Shown: piece after piece, positions 52,153 through 63,263 of the stretch
Layout of the letters: the number at the start of each line of letters is the position of its first letter
How positions within the stretch are numbered: the first letter of the stretch is position 1
NCBI RefSeq assembly: GCF_000787775.1
Contig: NZ_BBPM01000003.1
Span: 205,740 to 269,558, forward strand
DNA from: Streptacidiphilus carbonis
Lineage (GTDB): Bacteria; Actinomycetota; Actinomycetes; Streptomycetales; Streptomycetaceae
Length of the DNA: 63,819 nt
Direction of reading: 5' to 3'
Notes under the pieces: model-generated
The model's input: the letters and a program-made list of their open reading frames with translations, nothing else
What the model was told of the DNA's origin: nothing
Database searches by the model: none
Program-made: the position numbers and the translations under genes

Positions 52153-53339
52153 CGGTTTCCTCCCTGGTCGGACTGGAGCTGTTGCAGGGCGTGGAAGCCC
52201 CGCGCCGCGGAGACGAGGGTGACGTGGTGGTGCCAGCCGGGGAACGAGCGGCCCTCGAAGTCGCCCAGACCGTAGTCCTGGTGCAGCCGGTCGCAGCCGT
52301 GGGCGGAGTGGTGCCGCAGTTCGGCCAGCGCGATGGTCTCGGATAGCCGCTGCGCGGACAGGTCGGTCACCCAGTAGCGGCGCGGCCTGGCGTGCCCGAA
52401 GGGCCACTCCAGCACCAGGTGCCGGGGGCGGGCGGGCTGCCTGGGGTGGGCCGCCGCGCACCGGCCCAGCTGGGCCACCAGGAACTGCGAGCGGGACGAG
52501 CGGGCGCCGTGGTGGTGCCGCCAGTTCAGCACCGCCCGGTCCAGGTGCCGGCCCAGGCCGTCGGCGACCGAGGCCACCGGGCTGGCCCCGGCCGGCGGTG
52601 CGGCCCGCAGCGCCGCCGGACGCACCGGCAGCATGGTCTGCGGGCCCACCTCGACCAGGTAGTGCAGGTCCCGGTCCTCCAGGCCGGCCAGCAGCTGCCG
52701 CGCGTCCGGCTCGAAGCGCCAGTCGGCCAGCACCGGCGCGGAGGGCACGTCCCAGCCGCCGAGCATCTCGTCCAGCGAATCCAGCGCATAGCGCCAGCGC
52801 GGCCGGCTCTGCTCGTGCGGGGGGACGTGGGCGCCGTCGCGCAGCTCCTCGTCGCTGTCCCAGGAGCGGGGCATCAGCAGCCGCCAGTTGACCGGCAGGC
52901 TGCCCTCGGCGTGCACCAGCGAGGTGGCCAGCGCCAGCTGACAGTTCATCACCCGCCCCTGGGTGGGCGCGAACTGACGGGCGACGCCGACCGAGCGGTT
53001 TCCGTTCTTGGGGAACACCACCTCGTCCAGGGCCCAGGCCCGGGGCGGGGCGACCGCGCACATCTGCTCGGTGAGCCGCTGCCGCAGGGTGTGGGCCGGC
53101 CAGGTGCTCTGGTTGACGAACTGTTGGATGGGCTGGGGGGTGCGGCGCCCCAGGACCTGCTCGGAGATGGCGCCCGGGGTCTTCCGGCCGGGGGTGCTGA
53201 GCAGCCCGCGCAGATAGACCTCGCCCCACCGTCGCTGGTCCGAGCGCGCGAAGATGGTGAACAGTTCGTCGCAGTACGCGGAGATCTCGTCCTGGCGTTC
53301 TGCGGCGCGCGACTCGCGGAGGTACGTAATCGTCGACAC
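52077..53339 (-). CDS. IS701-transposase-like DDE protein, apparently domesticated
   Basis: A 420-residue protein from GTG 53339. It follows the IS701/DDE_5 layout: RWGEVYLRGLLSTPGRKTPGAI, QFVNQSTWPAHTLRQRLTEQM, AWALDEVVFPKNGNRSVGVARQFAP (first catalytic Asp), VLADWRFEPDARQLLAGLEDRDLHYLVEV (second Asp) and GLGDFEGRSFPGWHHHVTLVSAARGF. By hand alignment the third acidic residue, a Glu about 18 residues before FEGRS in active enzymes, falls on Ala or Gly here. No terminal inverted repeats or target duplication were seen. The gene sits in frame order inside a metabolic operon and overlaps the next gene. A non-transposing, DNA-binding or structural role is inferred. Confidence 0.72.
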   Translation of the reverse strand: MSTITYLRESRAAERQDEISAYCDELFTIFARSDQRRWGEVYLRGLLSTPGRKTPGAISEQVLGRRTPQPIQQFVNQSTWPAHTLRQRLTEQMCAVAPPRAWALDEVVFPKNGNRSVGVARQFAPTQGRVMNCQLALATSLVHAEGSLPVNWRLLMPRSWDSDEELRDGAHVPPHEQSRPRWRYALDSLDEMLGGWDVPSAPVLADWRFEPDARQLLAGLEDRDLHYLVEVGPQTMLPVRPAALRAAPPAGASPVASVADGLGRHLDRAVLNWRHHHGARSSRSQFLVAQLGRCAAAHPRQPARPRHLVLEWPFGHARPRRYWVTDLSAQRLSETIALAELRHHSAHGCDRLHQDYGLGDFEGRSFPGWHHHVTLVSAARGFHALQQLQSDQGGNRWTGRKSTTTSSSAQEAPAASSPGA

Positions 53340-53382
53340 GTTGCCCCTTCGGAGAGGTCGGGCGGACACGGTTGGGTGCGGT

Positions 53383-53420
53383 CCCGGGTGCCCGGCGCGC
53401 GTCGGCGCCGGGCACCCGGG
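53383..53420 (-). terminator. Perfect 16-bp hairpin between AGE-STAS and transposase-like genes
   Basis: CCCGGGTGCCCGGCGC pairs exactly with GCGCCGGGCACCCGGG over 6 nt, beginning 11 nt after the AGE-STAS stop. It has no U-tract and resembles the other intra-operon hairpins. Confidence 0.65.
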
Positions 53421-53431
53421 AACCGGCGGGG

Positions 53432-55584
53432 TCAGGCCGGGTCGTCGCAGTGGTGGTCGTTGTCCAGCACGAAGGCGTCGGTCGCCATCAGCGCCTTGGT
53501 CACCTCGGGCAGCGAGCAGCCCGCGATCACGAAGTCCGTCTCCAGCCCGATCTTGGCGCGCTGGAACAGCAGTTCGTTGATGGCCGGGCGGCAGATCTGG
53601 CTGACCTTGCAGAGGTGGAACTCCACCCGTCGCGGCTTGGCCTCCAGCGCCTCGGCCAGCCCGCGGCGGAACTTCTCCAGCTCGTCGCGGTCGATCACGC
53701 CCTCGCAGTAGACGTGCGCCGTGTCGCCGTCGCTCTCGCTGGACATCCGCAGCCGGATCGAGGCCGGCTCGACCTCCACCCGCACCTTCAGCGGGACGTC
53801 GCTCTCGGGCAGCTGGACCGTCAGCTCCTTGGCGTCGAAGTGGTGGTAGGGCTCGTCGCCGATCCACACCCGGGCGATCTCGATGCTGCCGGGCGGCAGC
53901 AGGTCGGGACTGACCCGCAGCGTTCGGTCGGCGTCCGGACGCGGCCGGAAGTGCAGCGTCATCGGAGCGCCGGTGATCAGCAGCCCGGTGTAGGTGGCGG
54001 CCAGGTAGCACAGCTCCAGCGCGTGGTAGCCGGCCATCGAGTGGCTGCCCTTCAGCCGCTCGGTGCCCACCAGGTACGGGGTGCCGTTGGCCAGCACGTT
54101 GAAGTACACGCCGCCGTCGTCGTAGTCCAGGAAGAAGGCGTTGTAGAACGCCGCCGCCTCCCGGGCCAGCCGGCGGTGCTCCGGGTCACCGGTGGTGCCC
54201 GCGAGGATCAGGTAGGCCAGGATCGACTGCTCCTGCTGCCACCAGGCCTTGCGGTCGTGCCAGACCAGCCGGTGCGCGCCGCTGTCCGGGTCGGCGCGCC
54301 GCTCGACCACGTCGTACCAGCCGCCGCGCTGCTGGTCGCTGCCGACCGCGGGCATGATCTCGGCGATCCGCTCGGCCAGCACCGAGTACTGCTCCCGGTC
54401 GACCAGGGAGCGGATCCGGGTGAGGTTCCAGGCGATCTTCAGGTTGTGGCCGACCACGGCCCGGTCCTGCTGCCAGCCCCAGGTCCGGTCCGGGCTCCAG
54501 TCCTCGTGGAAGCGCTCCTGCACGAACGGGCTGTTGGGCTCGTCCGGGAAGCGCTCCGCGATGGTGTCCGCGGTCTCCGCCAGCAGGGACGCGAAGTCCT
54601 CGCGGCCGGTGGCCAGATAGGCGTTGATCAGGTAGGCCGGCGCGTGGTCGCCCACCGAGTTCCAGTTCTTCCGGGCCCGGTTGCGGCCCAGCGAGTCGGA
54701 CCGGGGGTCCATGGTGATGGGGTCCAGGTGCGAGAAGAACCCGCCGCGCTCCCGGTCCCGGAAGTGCCGGTCGAACAGGGTGACGGTGCGGTCGATGTCG
54801 GAGAGGATCCGCGGGTCGCCGGTGATCCGGAAGGTCTGGGTCGGCCCGGCCAGCGCGTAGATCTGCTCGTACATCGGCACCGCGTCGTAGTCGTCGCCGA
54901 ACTCGGAGGCGAAGACCTTGCGCTGCCCGGAGGGCGTGATGTCGATGCCGTGGTACCAGTAGACGAAGCCGCCGTCGTCGTCGGCGACCCGCATGTGCTC
55001 GCGCAGGTAGCCGGTGCCGCTCTCGGCGGCCTCCAGGAACCGCTCCTCACCGGTCAGCATGAAGGCGGTGGCCAGACCGTAGACCAGCCGGGAGATGGTG
55101 TCCGTCTCCTGGCGGATGTCCTGGCCGTTGTCCGGCACGTGGGTGCCGTGCAGGGTCAGCTTGGTACGGAAGTTGCGCCAGTCGTAGACCCCGTCGGGGA
55201 AGTGGCCGCGCAGGTAGAAGTCGGCTATCTGGCAGGCCTGGTGCACCCACCAGCCGGGGTGCTCGAACACGTAGGCGCCGCGCGCCTGCTCGGGGAAGGT
55301 GATCATCCGCGCCTCGACGCGCTCGCCGCCGTCCCACTGGTAGAAGAGGCCGTACACGAAGACGAACCGGCCCTCGGCGAGCATGTCGCGGGTGGCCGCG
55401 GTGGTGTCCTGGTACGGCTCGCCGAGGTTGCGCACGATCTGGGAGTTGACGTTCTCGTCCAGGTGGATGGTGACGGTGCGTCCGTTGGAGGTGCGCAGGC
55501 CGAACCGGTCCAGCGTGGGCTCGTAGGTGGTCACGTAGCCGGCGATGCTGTCCGAGAAGGTGCGGGTGTCCGTGGGAGTGCTCA

Positions 55585-55585
<1 letters not shown>
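53432..55585 (-). CDS. AGE-family epimerase/isomerase fused to a degenerate STAS domain (717 aa)
   Basis: Three regions are visible. Residues 1-75 are a beta-rich N-terminal domain (FGLRTSNGRTVTIHLDENV). Residues about 75-530 are an alpha-barrel of the N-acylglucosamine 2-epimerase/cellobiose epimerase type, with WWVHQACQIADFYLRGHF, GGFVYWYHGIDITPSGQ, VGHNLKIAWNLTRIRSL (active-site His) and WWQQEQSILAYL. A beta linker is followed by a STAS-like domain (about 620-710: HVYCEGVIDRDELEKFRRGL, RRVEFHLCKVSQICRPAINELLF). The phosphorylatable DSSG motif of SpoIIAA proteins is replaced by CRPA. The start shares one base with the glgX stop (TGATG). Confidence 0.78.
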
Positions 55586-57759
<2,174 letters not shown>

Positions 57760-57838
57760 TTCTCTGGGCGCGACTCGGCTCCCGGAAGCGCCGTGAACGG
57801 CGTCCGGCGGGGCCGCGGGGAGGGACAGGGGGACTGGG

Positions 57839-58528
57839 TCAGGCCACGGGTACCTGGTCCCACTCGAGCGCCGCGAACAGCTCCTCCCACTGGGAGGGGG
57901 CCACCCCGGTCTCGTTGAACATCTCGAAGGTCACGCCGCTGGCGGAGGGGCAGTACAGCGCCTGCACACAGGCCTCGGCGACGTCCTGGCGGGACACCTG
58001 GCCGTTGCCCCGGTCACCCTGCTCCAGCCGCACCCGCAGGCCGGCCGCGCCGTCGGTGAGCCAGCCCGGACGGATCACGGTGTAGGGCAGCCCCGACTCG
58101 CGCAGCGCCTCCTCCCCCGCCAGCCGCCACTCCAGCACCCGCCCGTAGGCGTTCAGCGGATGGCCCCAGTGGGTGGCGTGGTGCTGGCTGATCAGCACCA
58201 CGTGCGGGCGCTGACCGGCCGCGCGGGCGGCGTCGAGGACATTGCACAGGCCCTGGTAGACGGTGCTCTGCGGGGCGTCGGGGCCGCTGTCGGCGGTGCC
58301 GGGGTCCACGCAGTAGACCACGGCCGAGCAGCGGGCGAGCGGTTCGGCCAGGTCGGCGGGGTCGCGCACGTCGCCCAGGGTGAACCCGGCCTCGGACGGC
58401 AGGTGGCGTCTGGCCTGCTGCAGCGCGTGGTCCACCACCCGGACGGCGGCGCCCCGTTCCAGGAGCCTCTGCACGACGAGCCGGCCGACCCGGCCCGCAC
58501 CGCCGACCACAACGACGGGGTTGTCCAT
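57839..58528 (-). CDS. NAD(P)-binding SDR/NmrA-like protein
   Basis: A 229-residue Rossmann protein beginning PVVVVGGAGRVGRLVVQRLLERGAAVRVVDH (GGxGxxG motif). The atypical-SDR features are TLGDVRDPADLAEPLARCSAVVYCVDPG, VVLISQHHATHWGHPLNAYGRVLEWRLAGEEALRESGLPYTVIRPGWL and a C-terminal SRQDVAEACVQAL. The SDR Tyr-x3-Lys pair is replaced by YGRVLEWR, which argues for a redox sensor or isomerase-like role. It follows the nucleotidyltransferase by 35 bp. Confidence 0.83.
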   Translation of the reverse strand: MDNPVVVVGGAGRVGRLVVQRLLERGAAVRVVDHALQQARRHLPSEAGFTLGDVRDPADLAEPLARCSAVVYCVDPGTADSGPDAPQSTVYQGLCNVLDAARAAGQRPHVVLISQHHATHWGHPLNAYGRVLEWRLAGEEALRESGLPYTVIRPGWLTDGAAGLRVRLEQGDRGNGQVSRQDVAEACVQALYCPSASGVTFEMFNETGVAPSQWEELFAALEWDQVPVA

Positions 58529-58563
58529 GAGCGCCTCCTGGTTGCTGTTGTCCCGGCAGTCGT

Positions 58564-59910
58564 TCAGACCCACCGCAGGATGTCGTCGGAGCTGGTGATG
58601 TGGGTCCCGGCGGGGAGGTTGGAGAGGGCCGGGACCCTGAGCCGGGGGTAGATGCGCACCCCCGACAGCTGCGTGCCGGGCCACAGGTGCGCCCCGTCGC
58701 CGACCGCGGAGAAGTCCCGCAGCCGTACCGGCCTGCGCCGTTCGGACCGGATCTCGACCATGGGCCCGAGGTAGGAGTCGGTGATCTCGGCGTACGGGCC
58801 GATCACCGACGACTCGCCGCAGTGTGCGCGGCACAGCCGGCTGCCCTCGCGGACCTCCGCCCCGTCGCCGATGTCGGTGTAGTCCATCCGCACCCCGGGG
58901 CCGATCTCCACATGGCGCCCGATCCTGACGCCCGGTCCGATCACCACGCTGCCGCTGCTGATCTTCTCGGCCAGGGTGGTGCCGACGATCTCGTCCCTGG
59001 TCTCCAGGCTGGTCCGGTCGATCCAGTAGCGCGGCTCCTCGTTGTGCGGACGGGTCATCAGCCGGTCCATCTGCGGATACCCGCCGCCCAGCACGTCCTT
59101 CAGGGTGCCCAGGTAGTCCTCGACATTGCCCAGGTCGCCCAGCCGGGCGATGTGGTGGGCGGCCACCGGCAGCCCGTGGTCCACCAGCCAGGGCAGCAAC
59201 TCCCGGCCCCAGTCCAGCCGCTGGTGGGCATGGCGCATCAGCTCCGGGTCGCGGGCCGCGGCCCGCAGCCGCCGGCTGTCCACCAGGTACATCCCGGCGT
59301 TGGTCGGCAGCAGCGCCCGGCTCTCGGCCGCGCCGCCGTGCGGGAACAGCCGCCGCAGCCGCTGCAGACTGGGCTTCTCGACGAAACCGCTGACCAGCCC
59401 GGACGGCTCGGCCTGGATGACGCCGTACTTCCCGGCGACCTCCTGCGCCGACCGCGCCACCGCGGCGACGGTGACCAGGGCCCCGTTCTCGCGGTGGGTG
59501 CACTCCAGTTCGGACAGCGAGAACTCGAAGATCGAGTCCACCGGCAGCACCAGCGCCTGGTCGTCCAGGTCCCACTGCTCCAGGTTGTGCAGGGTGGCCG
59601 CACCCGATCCCACGTTGTAGCGGTCGAAGCGGGCCCGGGAGTACTGGATCTCCACTCCGTAGCGCTCGCCGTGGCCCAGCAGCAGTTTGATCTGACTGCG
59701 GTTCTCCAGGCCCTGGGCGACCACGTAGAAACGGCGGATGCCCTGCTCCCGGCAGGAGTCGATCACCCACTCCACCAGCCTGCGGCCTGCGAACGGGATG
59801 AGGGCCTTGCTGCGGATGTAGTCGGCGGATTCCAACGTGATCGGTTTCGCCCGCTCTCCGCGCCCTCCGGCGAGGATGATGCCGACAGTCCGGCCTCCTG
59901 CCCCAGCCAT
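58564..59910 (-). CDS. Sugar-phosphate nucleotidyltransferase with left-handed beta-helix
   Basis: ATG 59910 has GAGGAG upstream and is preferred over two upstream ATGs. The 448 residues start VGIILAGGRGERAKPITLESADYIRSKALIPFAGRRLVEWVID, the GGxGxR...PK nucleotide-binding pattern of GlgC/RmlA-like enzymes. LPVDSIFEFSLSEL supplies the metal-binding Asp, and KYGVIQAEPSGLVSGFVEKP the sugar loop. The C-terminus is a hexapeptide helix (GPGVRIGRHVEIGPGVRMDYTDIGDGAEVREGS). GlgC-like activity (ADP-glucose) would fit the glucan genes of the block but GDP- or UDP-sugars are equally possible. First gene of the 21-gene block. Confidence 0.85.
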   Translation of the reverse strand: MAGAGGRTVGIILAGGRGERAKPITLESADYIRSKALIPFAGRRLVEWVIDSCREQGIRRFYVVAQGLENRSQIKLLLGHGERYGVEIQYSRARFDRYNVGSGAATLHNLEQWDLDDQALVLPVDSIFEFSLSELECTHRENGALVTVAAVARSAQEVAGKYGVIQAEPSGLVSGFVEKPSLQRLRRLFPHGGAAESRALLPTNAGMYLVDSRRLRAAARDPELMRHAHQRLDWGRELLPWLVDHGLPVAAHHIARLGDLGNVEDYLGTLKDVLGGGYPQMDRLMTRPHNEEPRYWIDRTSLETRDEIVGTTLAEKISSGSVVIGPGVRIGRHVEIGPGVRMDYTDIGDGAEVREGSRLCRAHCGESSVIGPYAEITDSYLGPMVEIRSERRRPVRLRDFSAVGDGAHLWPGTQLSGVRIYPRLRVPALSNLPAGTHITSSDDILRWV

Positions 59911-59944
59911 CCCAGCTCCTCTACTCATTGGCATAGCTAACAGC

Positions 59945-59974
59945 AGTACAACAGAGCTTGTCATAAGCAGTCAA
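59945..59974 (-). promoter_or_regulatory. Promoter of the 21-gene block with embedded palindrome
   Basis: On the minus strand TTGACT (59974-59969) and TGTACT (59950-59945) are separated by 18 bp and lie 35-64 bp before the nucleotidyltransferase ATG. The forward 17-mer TTGTC-ATAAGCA-GTCAA (59958-59974) covers the -35. It is one base away from the YTGAC-N7-GTCAR consensus at 29473, 29928 and 29951. Confidence 0.55.
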
Positions 59975-60014
59975 GTGCTGTGTAAAGTCCGTACTACCAG
60001 AGCGTCCAGTGGGT

Positions 60015-60731
60015 TCAGCGGGGTGGAACGGGATCGTGCCGGCGGCAGTCGACGATCCACTCGCGGCCCTCCCGGTCGATCCGGACGTCCAGGTCGACCT
60101 CGTGCCCCAGCACCTCGCGGGCCCGCCGGGCCAGCGCCTCCAGCCGGGGCACCCCGGCCGGCGGGGCCGGCCTGGCCGACGGCCTGGCCCACATCAGCAC
60201 CCGGTCCGAACCGGGCACCCCCGGCACCGCCCCCACCGTCATCGCCAGCACCGACCACTCGTGCGGCGGCGGGCTCAGGAACAGCAGCGCCCAGGCCCGC
60301 AGGGCGGACCTGGGATTGTGCAGATGGTCCTCGGTCACCGCGTCCACCAGGTCCTGCAGCATCGCCTCCCAGCCGGCCCCGCCGCACGCGGTGGGCCCCA
60401 GCGGGCAGTGCGGCGTGTCCGGATCGGCGTCGGAGATCTGCACCACCGCGGGACGGGTGCTGCGCGACGTCCACGACCAGGCGGTCCACAGGGCCTGCCG
60501 GCCCTGCTCGCTGTCGCCCCCGCTGAACCGGGCCACCGCGTCCGTCGTGACCACCACGCCGGGCGGCACCGGCAGCCCGTACGCACGCAGCACGGCCAGC
60601 CGGGCCGCGGGATACCCGGCGAGCGCGGCGTCGCGGGCCGCAGGGCTGTCCAGGCGCAGCACCAGCGGCGTCCCGGTCCGGTCCGCGAGCAGCACGCCGG
60701 TGCCCATCGCCTCGTCGCTCAGACCGGTCAT
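60015..60731 (-). CDS. PEP/pyruvate phosphate dikinase N-terminal-like domain protein
   Basis: A 238-residue protein. AGYPAARLAVLRAYGLPVPPGVVVTTDAVARF resembles the start of PPDK/PEP-synthase ATP-grasp domains (lid and VPxGxVxTTxAxxxF). Later EWSVLAMTVGAVPG and a C-terminal DLDVRIDREGREWIVDCRRHD recall the end of the ATP-binding domain. The swivelling phosphohistidine and PEP-binding domains are missing, so it cannot be a complete dikinase. Its ATG overlaps the histidine phosphatase stop (ATGA), which suggests co-function. Confidence 0.6.
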   Translation of the reverse strand: MTGLSDEAMGTGVLLADRTGTPLVLRLDSPAARDAALAGYPAARLAVLRAYGLPVPPGVVVTTDAVARFSGGDSEQGRQALWTAWSWTSRSTRPAVVQISDADPDTPHCPLGPTACGGAGWEAMLQDLVDAVTEDHLHNPRSALRAWALLFLSPPPHEWSVLAMTVGAVPGVPGSDRVLMWARPSARPAPPAGVPRLEALARRAREVLGHEVDLDVRIDREGREWIVDCRRHDPVPPR

Positions 60732-61330
60732 GGCACGCTGTTCCAGCCGGTCAGCACGGGCCGGTCGTGCTCGGTGCCCAGCGAACTGACGCTGGCCGTG
60801 GCCAGCTGGAAGAGCGCGCCCCGGCAGGGCGGCAGATCCAGCCGACGGGCCGTCAGCACCCGCAGCACATGGGCATGCGCCACCAGCACGACGTCGCCCG
60901 GGTCGGGCGAGCAGCGGCCGCGCAGGATCCGGTCGGCCCGGTCGAGCACATGCTGGACCCGGCAGGCCACCTGCTCGGCGCTCTCCCCGCGACCGTCCTC
61001 GGTGACCGGGACCCCGTCGTTCCACAGGTTCCAGGCCGGCCGGCTGCGGTGGATCTCGTCCGTGGTGACGCCCTCGTAGGCGCCGTAGTCCCACTCCCGC
61101 AGATCGGGCTCCACCCGCAACGACGGCAGTCCGGCCAGCTCGGCCGTGCGCAGGGCCCGGTTCAGCGGGCTGGCCAGCACCAGGGCGATCCGGCGGCAGG
61201 CCAGCAGCGGCGCCAGAGCACGCGCCTGCTGCTCCCCGTGCGCGGTCAACGGGATGTCGGTACGGCCGGTGTGGCGGCCGGTCCGGCTCCACTCGGTCTC
61301 GCCGTGCCGGATCAGCACCAGCTCACCCAT
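60728..61330 (-). CDS. Histidine phosphatase (phosphoglycerate mutase-like) family protein
   Basis: A 200-residue protein. LVLIRHGETEWSRTGRHTGRTDIPLTAHG has the catalytic RHG motif. VLASPLNRALRTAELAG and LREWDYGAYEGVTTDEI give the second Arg and the acid, and DVVLVAHAHVLRVL the second His. The type hydrolyses sugar phosphates or acts as a mutase. It sits in an operon of sugar-phosphate genes. Confidence 0.9.
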   Translation of the reverse strand: MGELVLIRHGETEWSRTGRHTGRTDIPLTAHGEQQARALAPLLACRRIALVLASPLNRALRTAELAGLPSLRVEPDLREWDYGAYEGVTTDEIHRSRPAWNLWNDGVPVTEDGRGESAEQVACRVQHVLDRADRILRGRCSPDPGDVVLVAHAHVLRVLTARRLDLPPCRGALFQLATASVSSLGTEHDRPVLTGWNSVP

Positions 61331-61378
61331 GGCGTCCTCCCCGGCCGAAGCGCCGCCGCGGGCCGCACGGGTACCCGC

Positions 61379-62326
61379 TCATGGCCGCCGCGCCAGGTCC
61401 GCCGCACCCACCAGCCCGGCGTCCGGCCCCAGTCCGGCCAGCACCACCTCGGCGAACGGACGCTCACCGGCACCCGACGGCGCCAGCCGGTAGGCCGCCT
61501 CGGTCGGTTTCAGCAGCAGGTCCCCCGCCCCGCTGACACCGCCGCCGAGCACGAACACCCCCGGGTCCAGCACCGCCGCCAGGTCCGCCAGGGCCTGCCC
61601 GAGCCACTGCCCGGTACGGATGAAGGCCTCCGCCGCGACCGGGTCGCCGCGCAGGGCGGCCTCCTGGATGTGCGGACCCTGGACGCCCTCCGGTGTGCCG
61701 TCCCCCAGCGACAGCAGGATCCGCGCGCGGTGCGGGGTCTCCGCCGCCGCCGCGCGGGTCCGCCGGGTGTGCGCGGTGCCGCTGGCGTACTGCTCCATGC
61801 AGCCGGTCCGGCCGCAGTGGCAGGGGAGGCCCTTGGGGACGGCCCGGTAGTGGCCGATCTCGCCGCCGATGCCGAACCGGCCGCGCCAGAGCCGGTCATG
61901 GGCGACGATCCCGCCGCCCAGCCCGGTCCCGACGGTGACCATCACCATCACCGTGTGGTCCGCCGCCGCGCCGTGGACGTACTCGCCCCAGGCGGCGGCG
62001 TTGGCGTCGTTCTCGATGACCACCGGTAAGCCGCTGTGCCGCTCCACCATCTCCTTGAGGGGCTCGTCGTGCCAGTCCAGGTTGGGCGACGAGCGCACCA
62101 CAGAACGGCTCTCGTCCACATATCCGGCGGCCCCGACCCCTATCGCGGCCGCGCCGTCCCAGCCCTCGCGGGCCCGGTCGACGGCGTCCGTGATCGCCCG
62201 GGCGATACCGGCCTCGTCCTTCGGGGTGGGGATGCGCACCCGGGACAGGACGGTGCCGCCGCCGTCGACCACACCGGCAAGGATCTTGGTCCCGCCGATG
62301 TCGACGCCGATGGTCAGATCACTCAT
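61379..62326 (-). CDS. ROK-family glucokinase/sugar kinase
   Basis: A 315-residue kinase. GVDIGGTKILAGVVDGGG is the phosphate-1 loop, and VIENDANAAAWGEYVHG contains the catalytic Asp. GTGLGGGIV and GGEIGHYRAVPKGLPCHCGRTGCMEQYASG carry the complete zinc motif CxCGxxGCxE with the sugar-binding Glu and His. Unlike the ROK regulator at 13284, the catalytic and zinc residues are intact and there is no HTH domain. Glucose is the likely substrate. Its ATG overlaps the 6-phosphogluconate dehydrogenase stop. Confidence 0.9.
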   Translation of the reverse strand: MSDLTIGVDIGGTKILAGVVDGGGTVLSRVRIPTPKDEAGIARAITDAVDRAREGWDGAAAIGVGAAGYVDESRSVVRSSPNLDWHDEPLKEMVERHSGLPVVIENDANAAAWGEYVHGAAADHTVMVMVTVGTGLGGGIVAHDRLWRGRFGIGGEIGHYRAVPKGLPCHCGRTGCMEQYASGTAHTRRTRAAAAETPHRARILLSLGDGTPEGVQGPHIQEAALRGDPVAAEAFIRTGQWLGQALADLAAVLDPGVFVLGGGVSGAGDLLLKPTEAAYRLAPSGAGERPFAEVVLAGLGPDAGLVGAADLARRP

Positions 62327-63210
62327 CAGGTCCCCTCCCGGGTCTCGACCGCGTGGCCGCCGAACTGGTTGCGCAGCGCGGCGATCAGCTTCATCTGCGG
62401 CGAGTCGTCCTGCCGCGACGAGAAGCGGGCGAACAGGCTGGCGGTGATCGCGGGCATCGGCACCGCATGGTCGATCGCCGCCTCCACGGTCCAGCGGCCC
62501 TCACCGGAATCGGCGGCGTAGCCCTTGAGCCTGTCGAGGTGCTCGTCGTCGTCCAGGGCGTTGACGGCCAGGTCCAGCAGCCAGGACCGGATGACCGTGC
62601 CCTCCTGCCAGCTGCGGAAGACCTCGCGGACGTCGGTGACCGAGTCGACCTTCTCCAGCAGCTCCCAGCCCTCGGCGTAGGCCTGCATCATGGCGTACTC
62701 GATGCCGTTGTGGACCATCTTGGCGAAGTGGCCCGCACCGACCTTGCCCGCGTGCACGGAACCGAAGCTGCCCTCGGGCTTCAGCGCGTCGAAGATCGGC
62801 TGAACCCGGGCGATGTGCTCGTCCTTGCCGCCGTACATCAGCGCGTAGCCGTTCTGCAGGCCCCAGACGCCGCCCGAGACGCCGCAGTCGACGAAGCCGA
62901 TGCCGGCCGCCGCGAGTTCGTCGGCGTGCCTCTCGTCGTCGGTCCACCGGGAGTTGCCGCCGTCCACGACCACGTCGCCGGGCTCCAGCAGTTCGCCCAG
63001 CGCGTCCACGGTGTCCTGGGTCGGGCCGCCGGCCGGGACCATCACCCAGACCACGCGCGGCGCGGAGAGCGAGGCGACCAGCTCCTTGAGGCCGGCGACG
63101 TCGGCGAGTTCGGGGTCGCGGTCGTAGCCGACCACGGTGTGACCGGCGCGGCGGATGCGCTCCCGCATGTTGCCGCCCATTTTGCCGAGACCGATGAGTC
63201 CGAGTTCCAT
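62326..63210 (-). CDS. gnd: 6-phosphogluconate dehydrogenase, decarboxylating (short type)
   Basis: A 294-residue enzyme of the short, often NAD-linked type. MELGLIGLGKMGGNMRERIRRAGHTVVGYDRDP is the Rossmann start. GDVVVDGGNSRWTDDERHADEL is family-specific, FVDCGVSGGVWGLQNGYALMYGG is the substrate loop, and GHFAKMVHNGIEYAMMQAYAEGW holds the catalytic Lys and substrate Asn. It converts 6-phosphogluconate to ribulose 5-phosphate, the substrate of RpiB encoded just upstream. Confidence 0.93.
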   Translation of the reverse strand: MELGLIGLGKMGGNMRERIRRAGHTVVGYDRDPELADVAGLKELVASLSAPRVVWVMVPAGGPTQDTVDALGELLEPGDVVVDGGNSRWTDDERHADELAAAGIGFVDCGVSGGVWGLQNGYALMYGGKDEHIARVQPIFDALKPEGSFGSVHAGKVGAGHFAKMVHNGIEYAMMQAYAEGWELLEKVDSVTDVREVFRSWQEGTVIRSWLLDLAVNALDDDEHLDRLKGYAADSGEGRWTVEAAIDHAVPMPAITASLFARFSSRQDDSPQMKLIAALRNQFGGHAVETREGT

Positions 63211-63263
63211 GGTGACTTGCTCCTGACGGATAGGTGGGAAAGGGTGCGGGTCGGTCGGACCAC

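Noticed and set aside
52077..53339. An active IS701-family insertion sequence
   Set aside because: No terminal inverted repeats or target duplication were seen, the third catalytic acidic residue seems absent, and the gene is translationally embedded in the operon.
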